Part shown: positions 54,493-63,998 of the stretch, one piece after another
How positions within the stretch are numbered: position 1 is the first letter of the stretch
How the letters are laid out: every line of letters begins with the position of its first letter
Source of the DNA: Thermoplasmata archaeon
Lineage (GTDB): Archaea > Thermoplasmatota > Thermoplasmata > Thermoplasmatales > Thermoplasmataceae
Reading direction: 5' to 3'
NCBI GenBank assembly: GCA_021792045.1
Contig: JAJYVJ010000002.1
Span: forward strand, 1 to 64,000
Length of the DNA stretch: 64,000 nt
Translations under genes and position numbers: made by a program
The notes under the pieces: model-generated
Told to the model about the DNA's origin: nothing
Databases searched by the model: none
Seen by the model: the letters and a program-made list of their open reading frames with translations, nothing else

Positions 54493-55086
54493 TTACTTTT
54501 CTTCGGCTATATTAGAAATGTATTCAATATTCTTCTGGGTTACATAAAGCGAACCGAGAGAAAGAAGCTTTCCTCTTTTCACATCGATCATGGATATGGA
54601 GCAGTTTCTTATCTCGACGCCATAACTCTCAACTTCGCCGAGGTCCATGTATTTGGAGACGGCTGACCTGATGGGGAGGGCGTGGGATACAAGCACCTCT
54701 ATGCCCGAGGCAGACTCAACAGCGCTCAGCATCCTTTCCTGGTGTTCTTCCCAGGTTTCAACGCCAAGTCCATCTCTTGACCTTCCCACTGCAGGGAAAG
54801 ACCCAATCTCCGTGTTGTTGAACCTTCCAAGGTATGATTCCCTTAGCCTCTCATCGATTTCAACGCGAATGCCAAGTTCCGCTCCGATAGTTTCCGCCGT
54901 CTCACGGGCTCTCTGAACCGGTGAACTTCTTATTCTATTAATCTTCAGAAGAGAAAGCTGCTTGGCGGCAAATTCAGCTTGTGAATGCCCTTTCTTTGTC
55001 AGCGGATAACCCTCAACATCGCTCGATATGATTCCCTTTGTGTTTGATATGCTTTCACCATGTCTCACAAGTATAGCGATTTTCAC
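54493..55086 (-). CDS. histidine phosphatase (phosphoglycerate mutase family)
   Basis: A 197-residue enzyme of the 2H branch 1 phosphatase fold. The active site is LVRHGESISNTKG, with arginine in SSPVQRARETAETIG, a catalytic glutamate in RLRESYLGRFN and the second histidine in VLVSHALPIRSA. It may act as phosphatase or cofactor-dependent phosphoglycerate mutase. I choose the GTG at 55086 (VKIAILVRHGES), since TTTATTAA ends 21 bases upstream; the TTG at 55101 is too close to that box. Confidence 0.85.
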   Translation of the reverse strand: MKIAILVRHGESISNTKGIISSDVEGYPLTKKGHSQAEFAAKQLSLLKINRIRSSPVQRARETAETIGAELGIRVEIDERLRESYLGRFNNTEIGSFPAVGRSRDGLGVETWEEHQERMLSAVESASGIEVLVSHALPIRSAVSKYMDLGEVESYGVEIRNCSISMIDVKRGKLLSLGSLYVTQKNIEYISNIAEEK

Positions 55087-55222
55087 GTTTCCGTGATTCA
55101 AGCAATGTTAATAAAGAAGAACAAAGACATTCTGAAAATTGTACGGAATTTCTGTCTTTAGCACACATGTCTATGGTCATTAATGCTACATTGAGTATAA
55201 TTACGAAGACGAAATTACCGTA

Positions 55223-57310
55223 ATGATGCCAGAATTCACCAACAAGCTCATAAGTGAGAAGAGTCCATATCTACAGCAGCATGCCCACAATCCTGTTAAC
55301 TGGTACCCTTGGTCAGATGAAGCATTCACAGAAGCAAAGAACAAGGACAAACCAATATTTTTGAGCATAGGGTATTCGACGTGCCACTGGTGCCATGTGA
55401 TGGAGCATGAGTCATTTGAAGATCCGGAGGTGGCAAGAGTGATGAACGAAACTTTCATTTCAATTAAAGTGGACAGGGAAGAACGTCCGGATCTCGATTC
55501 ATTTTATATGAAAATATGCCAGCTGATGACAGGATCTGGTGGATGGCCAATGAACATTATAATGTCTCCGGACAAAGTTCCTTTCCTAGCGCTGACTTAC
55601 TTGCCAAAGGAAAGCAGGGGAGAGCAAATCGGACTTATTGAGCTGACAGACAGAATAAAAGAATTCTGGAAGGAAAAGAAGGATGCTTTGATAAAAGGCG
55701 GAACGGAGGCGTTGTCCGAACTAATGCGGGTGGAGCAGAAGAAACCATCTCCTTCTGTCACTTCGCAAGTCAGGGAAAAGGCCTTCGCTGGGCTAACTAC
55801 GATGTTTGATTCCAGAAATGGAGGTTTTGGCTCCAGGCCCAAATTTCCGACACCACATAACATAATGTTCCTCTTCAGGATCTATTTCTCCACGGGAGAT
55901 AGAAATGCTCTTGAAATGGCTGTGAAAACACTGACTTCGATGAGGCTTGGCGGAATATATGATCATGTAGGCGGTGGTTTTCACAGGTACTCGACGGATG
56001 AAGGGTGGGTTTTACCTCATTTTGAGAAGATGACTTATGACCAGGCACTGCTTTCCATGGCTTATACCGAAGGGTACCAGATAACACGCGATGAACTCTT
56101 CAAGGATACTGTGCTGTCTGTGCTTCGATTCATGAGCGCGGAAATGCGGTCTCCGGAGGGGGGATTTTATTCAGCCATAGACGCAGACAGCGATTTGGAA
56201 GAAGGGAAGTTCTATGTTTGGGAATACAGTGAAATTTTACGCGTTCTCGGTGAAAAAGATGGAGAATTATTTGCCGAGCTTTACAACGCAAGACCGGATG
56301 GCAACTATCTTGACGAAGCCACGGGAAGAAATCCTGGAAAGAACGTGCTTCATCTTAGCAGAACGCTGGGCGATGAGGCACTAAGAAAGGGGATCGAACC
56401 CAAAAATTTCGAGCAGAATGTTTATTCCATGCTTGAAAAATTGAGGCTGAGCAGATCGAAAAGGAATCCCCCATTTAAAGATAAAAAAATTCTTGCGGAC
56501 ATCAATGGTCTTATGATAACCGCTCTCGCAAGGGCTTACAAAATGTTTAGCATGGAAGAGCTCCTCGATTATGCAATCGAGGCTGAGCAATTTATAAGAG
56601 ATAAGATGTTCAAAGGAGACAGACTTCATCACTTTTACATGGACGGTTTTGTTTCACCTGATGGATTTTTAGATGACTATGCCAACGTTATACAATGTGA
56701 ACTTGAGTTATTCTCTGCTACAGGCAAAGCAACCTACTTGGAATTCTCCCTGAAACTTGCAGAAATAACAGACAAGCTGTTCGAAGATACAGAAAATGGT
56801 GGGTATTTCTTTAGTTCTGGAGATGACACCGGCAGCTCTGTAAGACTAAAGGAGGGCTACGATGGGGCTGTCCCGTCAGGTAACTCAGTTCATATGCTCA
56901 ATCTGCTCAGACTTTCGCTGATAATTCGAAATAATGATATGTTTGTGAAGGCAAAGAAAATAGCAAACGCGTTTAATGCTGAGATCGAAAGAGGCGCGCT
57001 TTTCCATTCATACATGATGATTGCTGTCGATTACGCTATCTCAAAGCCCTATCTTGTTACTGTACCTGACAATACTCCTGAGTTAGAAAAAGTAAGAAGA
57101 TCTGTTTGGGAAAACTTCTTTCCGCATGTTGAACTTGTCTTTGCAAACAGCGATCTTGTTGATCTACTTGCAAAGCTGAATCATTTCATCGAGAAAGAAG
57201 TTACAAAGAACCAGATATCGGTATGCAGCAGGACTGAATGCCTCCTTCCACCAAAGAACGAGGAGGAACTAATTAATATCCTTTCTGGATCGAATGCGAA
57301 CAAATCATAA
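55223..57310 (+). CDS. DUF255/YyaL-type thioredoxin-fold and (alpha/alpha)6 protein
   Basis: A 695-residue cytosolic protein of the family known in animals as SPATA20. The N-terminal 170 residues are a thioredoxin-like domain with CHWC in [16 protein letters not shown] and [23 protein letters not shown] is the family motif. The rest is a six-hairpin glycosidase-like barrel ([46 protein letters not shown]). Function is unknown; a redox or sugar-epimerase role has been suggested for relatives. TATAATTA is placed for a leaderless start. Single gene. Confidence 0.9.
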   Translation: MMPEFTNKLISEKSPYLQQHAHNPVNWYPWSDEAFTEAKNKDKPIFLSIGYSTCHWCHVMEHESFEDPEVARVMNETFISIKVDREERPDLDSFYMKICQLMTGSGGWPMNIIMSPDKVPFLALTYLPKESRGEQIGLIELTDRIKEFWKEKKDALIKGGTEALSELMRVEQKKPSPSVTSQVREKAFAGLTTMFDSRNGGFGSRPKFPTPHNIMFLFRIYFSTGDRNALEMAVKTLTSMRLGGIYDHVGGGFHRYSTDEGWVLPHFEKMTYDQALLSMAYTEGYQITRDELFKDTVLSVLRFMSAEMRSPEGGFYSAIDADSDLEEGKFYVWEYSEILRVLGEKDGELFAELYNARPDGNYLDEATGRNPGKNVLHLSRTLGDEALRKGIEPKNFEQNVYSMLEKLRLSRSKRNPPFKDKKILADINGLMITALARAYKMFSMEELLDYAIEAEQFIRDKMFKGDRLHHFYMDGFVSPDGFLDDYANVIQCELELFSATGKATYLEFSLKLAEITDKLFEDTENGGYFFSSGDDTGSSVRLKEGYDGAVPSGNSVHMLNLLRLSLIIRNNDMFVKAKKIANAFNAEIERGALFHSYMMIAVDYAISKPYLVTVPDNTPELEKVRRSVWENFFPHVELVFANSDLVDLLAKLNHFIEKEVTKNQISVCSRTECLLPPKNEEELINILSGSNANKS

Positions 57311-57619
57311 ATCGAAAATTTATAAAAAATGAAGTGCGTAAAAGGATCTGCATTTCATCATTACTCTTTTCATTAAATACATTTGACAATTTAGAAGGTG
57401 TAATTTTAGTTCATTCCAAACCTCACCTAATTGTTTTCATGCACTCGCCTTTCAGTTATATGCCATTTTTTCAGCATTTGAATTCCTACTGTGGAAGCTA
57501 ATTCTTCATTCGCGATTGAAGAGATCAGAAAAATGAGCCGCTGGTCTATCCTGCCTTCTCATCCTTTTTTTTATAGGCATAGAAGCTTTCTGATATATCA
57601 ATGAGAAACACGAGAAATC
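57311..57619. other. 309-base gap between convergent genes
   Basis: No supported gene. A minus-strand frame of 24 codons starting MPIKKRMRRQDRPAAHFSDL is visible but short. T-rich stretches (for example CATCCTTTTTTTTATAGG near 57555) could terminate the plus-strand gene transcript. Confidence 0.4.
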
Positions 57620-58588
57620 TCAGGAATGCGGACCATTATTATATATTTCGAGGACTGCCGCGAGATCTCGTCTTGCAAGATTTGGATCGAACGGCACTGG
57701 TGTGTCGTTTTTTACTGACTCAATAAATTCGGAGAACTCTTTCTCAAATACATCATAGAACTCAACATCGGCTGGTTTTCCGTTAAGCATGAGTCCACCA
57801 AATGCCGTTTTTCTATCAGGGAATTTGAAGTCTAACTGACTCCTGGAATTTACATCCTCATAAATGGATCCTTCAGAACCGATTACTTCTATTCCGGGAA
57901 CTTGGGGCGGCTGTCTGTACGCCCATGAATAATAAAAGAGGCCGGTTGACCCATTATTGAAGTGGAACAGTGCTGTGGCGTTATCCTCGCCCTGAATGGA
58001 TGAACCAAGATGTGTATCTCCGGATTCTATTCTTGAATAGTTTCCACCGAGGTTGAGCAAAGTATCGATATAATGTATTCCACCATCAATGAGCGATCCA
58101 CCACCCATATGATCGGATTCAGTCCTCCATCCCGGCTTGTCAAAGTACCGCTGATCTCTCACAATAATTGTTCCTACCTTTCCCAGAATACCTTTTTTTA
58201 TTATATTCACAGCATATCTTACCGATGGGTCGAAGAAATACTGCTCGGCCACCATGAATTTAATGTCGTGCTTTTTTGAAGTTGAGATCATTTCATCGGC
58301 ATCTTTCAATGATGTAGCTATTGGTTTTTCAATTACAACATTCTTCCCGGCTTCCATCGCCTTGATCGCCATATCCTTATGAATGTGGTGAGGGACTACC
58401 AAGTCTATTATATCGGCATCTGATTTTATAGCTTCATCGAAGGATGAATATCTCTTTTTTATACGGTACTTCTGCATCACTTCCTTTGCGACAGAATCGT
58501 TTCTTTCGACTATGCTGATATCGACACCTTTAATGGATCTTAAGTGAACATTCCCAAAACCTTTGCAGCCCACAACCACAATTTCCAT
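57620..58588 (-). CDS. Gfo/Idh/MocA-family NAD(P)-dependent oxidoreductase
   Basis: A 322-residue sugar dehydrogenase-like protein. The Rossmann motif is IVVVGCKGFGNVHL, an unusual variant of GxGxxG; the catalytic motif is VVIEKPIATS, and GGGSLIDGGIHYIDTLL carries the active-site Asp and His typical of the family. Substrates range from inositol and glucose to nucleotide sugars. CTTAAATG ends 21 bases before the ATG. Single gene, followed upstream by the large MFS gene on the same strand. Confidence 0.88.
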   Translation of the reverse strand: MEIVVVGCKGFGNVHLRSIKGVDISIVERNDSVAKEVMQKYRIKKRYSSFDEAIKSDADIIDLVVPHHIHKDMAIKAMEAGKNVVIEKPIATSLKDADEMISTSKKHDIKFMVAEQYFFDPSVRYAVNIIKKGILGKVGTIIVRDQRYFDKPGWRTESDHMGGGSLIDGGIHYIDTLLNLGGNYSRIESGDTHLGSSIQGEDNATALFHFNNGSTGLFYYSWAYRQPPQVPGIEVIGSEGSIYEDVNSRSQLDFKFPDRKTAFGGLMLNGKPADVEFYDVFEKEFSEFIESVKNDTPVPFDPNLARRDLAAVLEIYNNGPHS

Positions 58589-58656
58589 GAGTAGTTAAGA
58601 ATATCAAGGCATTTAAGAAATTCGTTGCAACAGCTGGAAAAACACTCGAGCAAAAT

Positions 58657-60129
58657 TTAAAAGAGGCATATTACATGATTACCTTTTGCAATGTAATCAC
58701 TCTCGGGGTTTTTCATGGTATTTTCCTCGGATCTAACGACTTTTGTACGCACAAGAGAACTGATGCCTGCGGCAACTAGGATGAAGAAGCTGGCTATAAG
58801 AGCAGCATGGATTCCAACAAGAAACTTTGAGGAAATCCCACCCTCAAGCTTTGTAACTCCAAGGAAGACTTCGAATGCTATGTAGCGTGGAATCGATAAG
58901 GCAGCTATGGATATTGCTATCACATAACTGAAGAGTGTTCCAATGTTACTAAGCGTTCTCAATAATCCAGAGATCGAACCGTAAAGCTCCCTGGGGGCCC
59001 CAGACATTACTGCACTATTGTTTGAAGGCCAGAACATAGACCCTCCAAACCCGGTAATAATTGAACCTGCAATTACGAGATACAATGTAGAATTCAGGCC
59101 CATCATAAGGTAAACCAAAACACCGCCTGCCATAAGGAATATCCCAATGCTAGCGACTATTCTTGAACCTATCCTATCAGAGAGCTTTCCCATCCTGGGG
59201 GCGAACAAGCTTGAAATGATATACCCGGGGACAAGCAGAAGTGAAGAATCTAGAGGACTGAAACCCCTTATCCCCTGAAGATACATTATCAAAATGAACA
59301 AAACAGAAAGGTAGCCTATGGCCTGTAAAGTAGCCGCGAGAAGGGAAAATGACAGAACGCGATCTCTAAAAGCTTTGAGCAAAATCAAAGGATCCTTAAC
59401 ATGTCTTTCAATAAGTATAAAGGGTATTATAAGCACAATACCAGCAACAACTAATACTAAGTTCAAGACATCGATACCATTTCCGGCTATCTCAACTGCA
59501 CCGTAAGAAATGAGGGAAAGCAATACAAGAAGGAGTATTGTCCCGTAGTAGTCGATCGTTGTCTTTGTCTTCTTGTTGTCTTTTATGTACATGATGGAGA
59601 AGTAGAAACCTATCAGACCTACAGGGACATTAATGTAAAATATATACCTCCATCCTATAAGGGTGGTAATTATTCCACCAAGAACGATTCCAAGCGCTCC
59701 TCCAATTGTCCAGCCCATGCTTGTTATACCAAACGCTCTTCCTCGCTCCTTTGGCGGGAAATAATCTGCAACGATGGCACTACTATTTGCCTGTATTAGT
59801 ACAGCACCAAAACCCTGAAATGCCCTTGATATTATTAGGAACATTACATTTGGAGAAGCCCCAGAGGCAGCAGATCCTGCTATAAATATGAGAAAACCAA
59901 TATTGAATATTCTTCCTCTTCCAAATATATCCCCTAATCGTCCCAGCTGTGTCGTCAAAGCTGCGAGCACCAGGAGGTAGATCAGTATGACCCAGATGGT
60001 ATCAAGAAATGGTGCGTGGAGTTGATCAGTAATTGTTGGGAGAGCAAGTATAACGATCGTTGTGTCAATGGCTGACATCAACATTCCGATGAGGACGCTC
60101 GCAAGTATTAGATTTCTTCGTTCGACCAT
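58657..60129 (-). CDS. DHA2-family MFS multidrug transporter (14 helices)
   Basis: A 490-residue proton-driven effluxer. The N-terminus contains the DHA2 motif SAIDTTIVILALPTI, followed by QLGRLGDIFGRGRIFNIG (motif A) and VLGGIITTLIGWRYIFYINVPVG (motif C region). Fourteen hydrophobic helices fit the EmrB/QacA type. I choose the ATG at 60129 (MVERRNLILAS); the frame is also open to a GTG at 60138. Upstream are two imperfect 19-base repeats and a palindromic TATA region, suggesting drug-responsive control, as is usual for this family. Confidence 0.88.
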   Translation of the reverse strand: MVERRNLILASVLIGMLMSAIDTTIVILALPTITDQLHAPFLDTIWVILIYLLVLAALTTQLGRLGDIFGRGRIFNIGFLIFIAGSAASGASPNVMFLIISRAFQGFGAVLIQANSSAIVADYFPPKERGRAFGITSMGWTIGGALGIVLGGIITTLIGWRYIFYINVPVGLIGFYFSIMYIKDNKKTKTTIDYYGTILLLVLLSLISYGAVEIAGNGIDVLNLVLVVAGIVLIIPFILIERHVKDPLILLKAFRDRVLSFSLLAATLQAIGYLSVLFILIMYLQGIRGFSPLDSSLLLVPGYIISSLFAPRMGKLSDRIGSRIVASIGIFLMAGGVLVYLMMGLNSTLYLVIAGSIITGFGGSMFWPSNNSAVMSGAPRELYGSISGLLRTLSNIGTLFSYVIAISIAALSIPRYIAFEVFLGVTKLEGGISSKFLVGIHAALIASFFILVAAGISSLVRTKVVRSEENTMKNPESDYIAKGNHVICLF

Positions 60130-60144
60130 TGTTGGCACATCTTA

Positions 60145-60206
60145 GAGTCGGATCACTCCAGCGAGGTCGATTCACCCCAGCGCCTTAGGAGATATATACA
60201 ATATCT
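60145..60206 (-). promoter_or_regulatory. tandem repeats and promoter of the DHA2 transporter
   Basis: Two 19-base units, GAGTCGGATCACTCCAGCG (60145-60163) and AGGTCGATTCACCCCAGCG (60164-60182), match at 14 positions. They lie between the TATA-like TGTATATA (minus strand, about 60193-60200) and the start codon. AGATAT-ATACA-ATATCT (60190-60206) is an inverted repeat over the TATA element. Two equally spaced binding sites for a repressor are the simplest reading. Confidence 0.45.
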
Positions 60207-60696
60207 TTATTTCTCGCTCAAAATAAGGCTCTGCTGTATTATTTTTTAGTATATAACCATTGATGGGTTTCTGCAAGTGACGTACTTTCTGTTGCTATCC
60301 TCATGCCTTGTGACGTTGATAAGAGAAGATATCTATAAACTTGATGAATATAGGAATCAATTCAACCTTCTCTTCTAACTTTTGTGTGGATCTTCCTACC
60401 TTAAAGGTTGCTGTTGGAGTCCCTATTGGTTGGGGTTTTCTTCTCTCCGAGGGTACTCTGTACATCATATGGAGTTATCCGACTTTAAGGTTGCAGGTGC
60501 ACATGAAAGAATACACGATCATATCTCTTTAGCTTCTGTTCGGCAAAGGAGAATGTGATACGTTTAAGGAAATTATGTAACTTTACTACTTTTTCTCATC
60601 TCTTGCGAAATGGTATTTTCCGCTCGCATATGTTAAAAGGCACTTGGAACAAAAAAAGATGAAATCTAAACATTCCACTTCTCTAGAATCTGTTCT

Positions 60697-60701
60697 AAAA
60701 A
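60697..60701 (-). terminator. T5 terminator of tRNA-Ser
   Basis: Five T on the minus strand begin eight bases after the 3' end of the tRNA gene, within ATATTTTTAG, a typical archaeal tRNA terminator. Confidence 0.5.
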
Positions 60702-60708
60702 TATGAAC

Positions 60709-60788
60709 GCCGCGGGAGAGATTCGAACTCCCGATCCACAAGGGAACCAGATCTCAAGTCTGGCGCCGTACCACTGGGCCACCGCGGC
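60709..60788 (-). tRNA. tRNA-Ser(UGA)
   Basis: An 80-nt cloverleaf on the minus strand. The acceptor stem pairs GCCGCGG with CCGCGGC, the D stem is GCC/GGC, the anticodon stem is CCAGA/TCTGG around the loop CTTGAGA (anticodon TGA, plus-strand 60754-60756), and the T arm is GGGAG-TTCGAAT-CTCTC. The 14-base variable arm (TCC/GGA stem) marks a class II tRNA, as serine requires. CCA is not encoded. ATTAATTATC (60811-60820) about 25 bases upstream is its TATA box. It reads UCA and, by wobble, other UCN codons. Confidence 0.95.
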
Positions 60789-60851
60789 TTCAATAGGTAA
60801 AGGACAGGTGGATAATTAATCTTGCTTGATGTTTTCACGTGCTTGATATGA

Positions 60852-61235
60852 TTACACTTTAAGAAGCAAGAATGACATAGCTACAACTATGGCAATCACA
60901 AGGATAGAAAAAATAACATTTACCTTTCTCTTAGGCTTATACTCATCACTCTCTATCTGCTTTTCAGCGACGAGATAATTGTAGGTGCCATAAGCTATGG
61001 TCAATGCCCCCAGAATTATCATCACTTCACCGTATACCACTGTTCCAGCTCCAAGAGATGATGAATTCTTCAGAATGTCAAGAAATATGGCAAATTTCGC
61101 AATGACGAAACCAAACGCAATCAGGGCAATGCCTGTTCGTATCCATGCTAGAAAAGTCCTTTCATTCGCCAGATAATCAGAAGGTCTTGCGTTTTTAGAT
61201 TCCATTTTTAATTTTGTCCATGCAGCAATAGCCAT
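60852..61235 (-). CDS. DUF202 (YidH-like) membrane protein
   Basis: A 127-residue protein with three membrane helices (about residues 34-54, 70-88 and 105-126). The family motif [27 protein letters not shown] is clear: it is the defining DUF202 segment. Function unknown. The ATG at 61235 is used because TATTTTAG ends 19 bases upstream; the ATG at 61205 (MESKNARPS) is an alternative closer to family starts. The gene lies between tRNA-Ser and L15e on the same strand. Confidence 0.85.
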   Translation of the reverse strand: MAIAAWTKLKMESKNARPSDYLANERTFLAWIRTGIALIAFGFVIAKFAIFLDILKNSSSLGAGTVVYGEVMIILGALTIAYGTYNYLVAEKQIESDEYKPKRKVNVIFSILVIAIVVAMSFLLLKV

Positions 61236-61292
61236 GAAAGGATAAAAACTGTTCCTAAAATACTAATCTAGAAAAGGATTAAAGGTTAGTGA

Positions 61293-61889
61293 TTATCTTC
61301 TAAGTCTATCATTTGCTCGTATAGATGGTCTACTTTTCGAACTTCCAGTCCTACCTGTTCTGAGACCCCTACCTTTGTATCCTGCTGATGTAAGACCTCT
61401 GTAGACCCGTCCAGTGTTCTGGGGTTCAGAAATCCAAGATATTCTAGAATCGTTTGTTATCTGGGGGCTTTCCCTGTCAACAAGTATTACTTCATAGTAC
61501 TTGTAGAGACCATCCTCACCTACATAGTAGGAATTAAGAACCTCAGCATTAGGATATTTATCTGCAGCCCTTTCCTCAGCAATCCACTGTATGCTTTTCT
61601 TTGGTGTAAGTTTATTATAGGCCATCCTTCTGGGTCTTCTCCCTCCCATTATCTTGGGTTTGCCTCTTCCTCCCCGCCTTACTCTAGATCTTACTACCAA
61701 ATATCCGTACTTTGCTTTATAACCAAGCGATCTTGCGCGATCTATCCTTGTGGGAAAGTCCACTCTTACAACTGAATTTCCGTTTCTCCAGGAAATCATC
61801 CTCTGCTTTTGCAGATTATAAATCTCCGATTTTTTTAGATCTTTCCAAGCATCAGCGACTAAACTGTAAGTATTTTTTATTTCGCTCAT
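61293..61889 (-). CDS. rpl15e: 50S ribosomal protein L15e
   Basis: A 198-residue basic protein of the large subunit, found only in archaea and eukaryotes. The signatures [41 protein letters not shown] and [12 protein letters not shown] are unmistakable. The C-terminal tail is rich in Arg, Gly and Ser and contacts rRNA. GGAGAT before the ATG is the ribosome-binding site. It is divergent from the Pop5-like RNase P gene, a linkage seen in other archaea. Confidence 0.96.
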   Translation of the reverse strand: MSEIKNTYSLVADAWKDLKKSEIYNLQKQRMISWRNGNSVVRVDFPTRIDRARSLGYKAKYGYLVVRSRVRRGGRGKPKIMGGRRPRRMAYNKLTPKKSIQWIAEERAADKYPNAEVLNSYYVGEDGLYKYYEVILVDRESPQITNDSRISWISEPQNTGRVYRGLTSAGYKGRGLRTGRTGSSKSRPSIRANDRLRR

Positions 61890-62103
61890 TTTAATTTATC
61901 TCCAATCTTATGATAACAGAGTGAAGTAACATGCAATATATAGATATTTAGCAATCGCGATCGCCCTATTTAACCAAAATGGTATGAATCATATGGGTTT
62001 GAAATCCGTATCGCTAATTTTCATGGAAAAAATTATCAGGTCTCGGCAGTCATAAAAAGCCTTGTTGAGGAATGTATTTTATCCCCTTAGTCATTTCATT
62101 TTA

Positions 62104-62379
62104 TTGAAAGGGTCAGAAATAAGAAAGAGATATGTGCTCGTTTATTCATCGTCTCTGGACATCGTTCTTAGGCAACTGGATTCAAATCTTGCTAAAATAG
62201 GCTGCAAGCGGAAATTTAGAAACGGCAGCTACGCCATATATCTTGCCAATCAGTATAATAGAGACCATGTAATAGATTCGATCAACAAGATCAACAATGT
62301 TAGAGCGGTGATCACCAGTGGCACCATTAAAAAATGCAAGAAAGTAATGAGTGAGGACATCAAAAAAAATTCAGTGTAA
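62104..62379 (+). CDS. rnp2: RNase P protein subunit, Pop5/Rpp14 family
   Basis: A 91-residue subunit of ribonuclease P, which trims the 5' leader of pre-tRNA. The pattern is RKRYVLVYSSSLDIVLRQLDS, GSYAIYLANQYNRDHVIDSI and the C-terminal VITSGTIKKCKKVM, the latter the Pop5 signature. The frame is open from 62062, but I choose the TTG at 62104: TATTTTAT (62075-62082) ends 21 bases before it, and relatives start near KGSEIRKRY. The end overlaps the convergent rfcL by 9 bases. It is shorter than typical Pop5 (about 115-130). Confidence 0.75.
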   Translation: MKGSEIRKRYVLVYSSSLDIVLRQLDSNLAKIGCKRKFRNGSYAIYLANQYNRDHVIDSINKINNVRAVITSGTIKKCKKVMSEDIKKNSV

Positions 62380-63669
62380 TTTTCTTTCCGTCTTCAGCAT
62401 TACCAGTTCCTTTTCTGAAAGCATAAGGAGTTTTTCCGCGCTCTCTAAAAAATTTCTGTTTCTGGTCATGTATGAAAAATACCACAGATTATCGTTTACT
62501 TTATCAGAACCGGTGTGCATCAGTGTTGATAACTTTAGAAACAGGGATTTCCTGGTTTCTCGAGTCTCCCTGAGGGCTGACATTCTCATAATGTAGCTCG
62601 GGAATTCATATTTTACATAGCTTTTATTCGGTTTCTCAATTTTAGAAGATATTCCGGCACTAATTTCTTCGGCAAAGCCCTTGAACGCATAATGCTGCTT
62701 CTTTATGACTCTACCTACAAACATGTCGGATACAGAAAGGATGTCATATGCTTTATACAGATCATCGGCTTCATCCGCTTCATAAGGCAGATTCTGATCG
62801 ATCCACATCAGATAATCCTCAGTTGTAAAATCCTTGTTCCACAGATCGATAAGAATTTTCTCATAGGTTCGGTCTTTGAATGTATCAGAAATCGTGTTAT
62901 ATATTGATACGGGTGCATCCCTTCTACTCGCGCCCAAACTCAAAACTTTGTCATCTGAATATGGGAGGACTGAAACTATGTCATTTATGATACTCCTGAT
63001 GTCCTGTCCATTCTTCTGAATCAGTTCGTCTATTCGTTCTGAAGAGAACTCAAGATGTTCGTTTGAGGCTATTTCTCTGATCCTGTCTGAAAGTCTATTT
63101 CTAAATGTTTTATAATCAAGATCCCCCCTCCTGTTGTACTGCTTGAATTCTATGACAAGGGACCGGTTTATTATGTCTCTCCCGGCATTTTTCCTTCTGA
63201 ACGAATAAAAATCATTTAGTGTTATTATTATAGGGTTATGGGTTGCAGCAATAATCTTTGAAAGCTCTGACAATCCACCAAAATCGCCACCAGTTCCGCT
63301 GTTCCTACCCTCGAAGATGTTATCGGCCTCGTCGATAAGTATTATTCTCTGGAAACCTTTCGTGTCACCCTTGTGGTCGTTAAAAAGATCCGAATATATC
63401 GAGGCCATGAGCGCAACTCGCTTCATGGATTCTGCATTTCTCTGATCAGAGGAATTCATCTCAATTATTGGAACACCGCTTTCCCTCGCTACTGTGATGG
63501 CTGTTGTGGTTTTTCCTGTGCCGGGCGATCCCCATAATAAGAGGGCACGCTTTGCCGGGATTCCATTTTTCCAACTATCAAGCCAGTTTTGTATCTGCAA
63601 AAGGATATCCTTTCTTATTATTAGATCATCGTATGTTTCTGGCCTGTATTTTTCAGATATAGTATTCAT
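62371..63669 (-). CDS. rfcL: replication factor C large subunit
   Basis: A 432-residue clamp-loader subunit that, with RfcS, opens the PCNA ring onto primed DNA. It starts SEKYRPETYDDLIIRKDI and has Walker A LLWGSPGTGKTTTAI, Walker B IILIDEADNIFEG and the sensor region ATHNPIIITLNDFYS. The C-terminal third is the helical collar and ends ELVMLKTERKLH, without the PCNA-binding extension seen in some archaea. Its ATG overlaps the MetRS-beta stop by four bases (ATGA), so the two are translated together. Confidence 0.94.
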   Translation of the reverse strand: MNTISEKYRPETYDDLIIRKDILLQIQNWLDSWKNGIPAKRALLLWGSPGTGKTTTAITVARESGVPIIEMNSSDQRNAESMKRVALMASIYSDLFNDHKGDTKGFQRIILIDEADNIFEGRNSGTGGDFGGLSELSKIIAATHNPIIITLNDFYSFRRKNAGRDIINRSLVIEFKQYNRRGDLDYKTFRNRLSDRIREIASNEHLEFSSERIDELIQKNGQDIRSIINDIVSVLPYSDDKVLSLGASRRDAPVSIYNTISDTFKDRTYEKILIDLWNKDFTTEDYLMWIDQNLPYEADEADDLYKAYDILSVSDMFVGRVIKKQHYAFKGFAEEISAGISSKIEKPNKSYVKYEFPSYIMRMSALRETRETRKSLFLKLSTLMHTGSDKVNDNLWYFSYMTRNRNFLESAEKLLMLSEKELVMLKTERKLH

Positions 63670-63998
63670 TTGATCCTTATGCCAGAAGGCATTTCCTTGT
63701 CTGTGGTCAGCAGGCTGAGCGTCTGATCGTTTTCGGCAGAAAGAAGCATGGCCTCACTGTCAAGCCCCATAAATCTCGCCTTCTTCAGGTTGTTTATTAT
63801 GATTATCGTCTTACCGATCATGTCTTCAGGGTTATAATAGTCAGATATACTGGAGATCACCTGCTTCCGCACACCGCCGACATCAACTATGATCTTCAGG
63901 AGATTCCTGGATTTCTGCACCTTTTCGCATTCAACAACCTTTGCCGTGGTTAATTCCATCCTGTGAAATTCATCAATAGAGATCTCTTCTTCGGCCAT
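63666..63998 (-). CDS. metG2: stand-alone methionyl-tRNA synthetase beta chain (tRNA-binding OB fold)
   Basis: A 110-residue OB-fold protein equal to the C-terminal tRNA-binding/dimerisation domain of MetRS (Arc1p/EMAP-like), encoded separately from the catalytic chain as in some archaea. The pattern is IDEFHRMELTTAKVVECEKV, KQVISSISDYYNPEDMIGK and VIIINNLKKARFMGLDSEAMLLSA. It increases tRNA affinity and dimerises MetRS or acts as a general tRNA chaperone. It begins at the right edge of the window, so upstream signals are not visible. Coupled to rfcL by a four-base overlap. Confidence 0.88.
   Translation of the reverse strand: MAEEEISIDEFHRMELTTAKVVECEKVQKSRNLLKIIVDVGGVRKQVISSISDYYNPEDMIGKTIIIINNLKKARFMGLDSEAMLLSAENDQTLSLLTTDKEMPSGIRIK

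Larger units (their letters stand above)
60139..60708. other. 570-base gap holding the MFS promoter region and no clear gene
   Basis: The left part (60145-60206) carries the repeats and promoter of the MFS gene. In the rest, a minus-strand frame (about 60312-60470) translates MMYRVPSERRKPQPIG and TPTATFKVGRSTQKLEEKVE and resembles the loose C-terminal tails of some TnpB-type proteins, but has no domain. A plus-strand 63-codon frame (60341-60532) has an unlikely composition. I see no complete gene. Confidence 0.35.

Noticed and set aside
60312..60532. Possible transposase (TnpB tail) remnant or 63-codon gene
   Set aside because: Only a loose resemblance to variable C-terminal tails; no catalytic or zinc-finger motif, no terminal hairpins.
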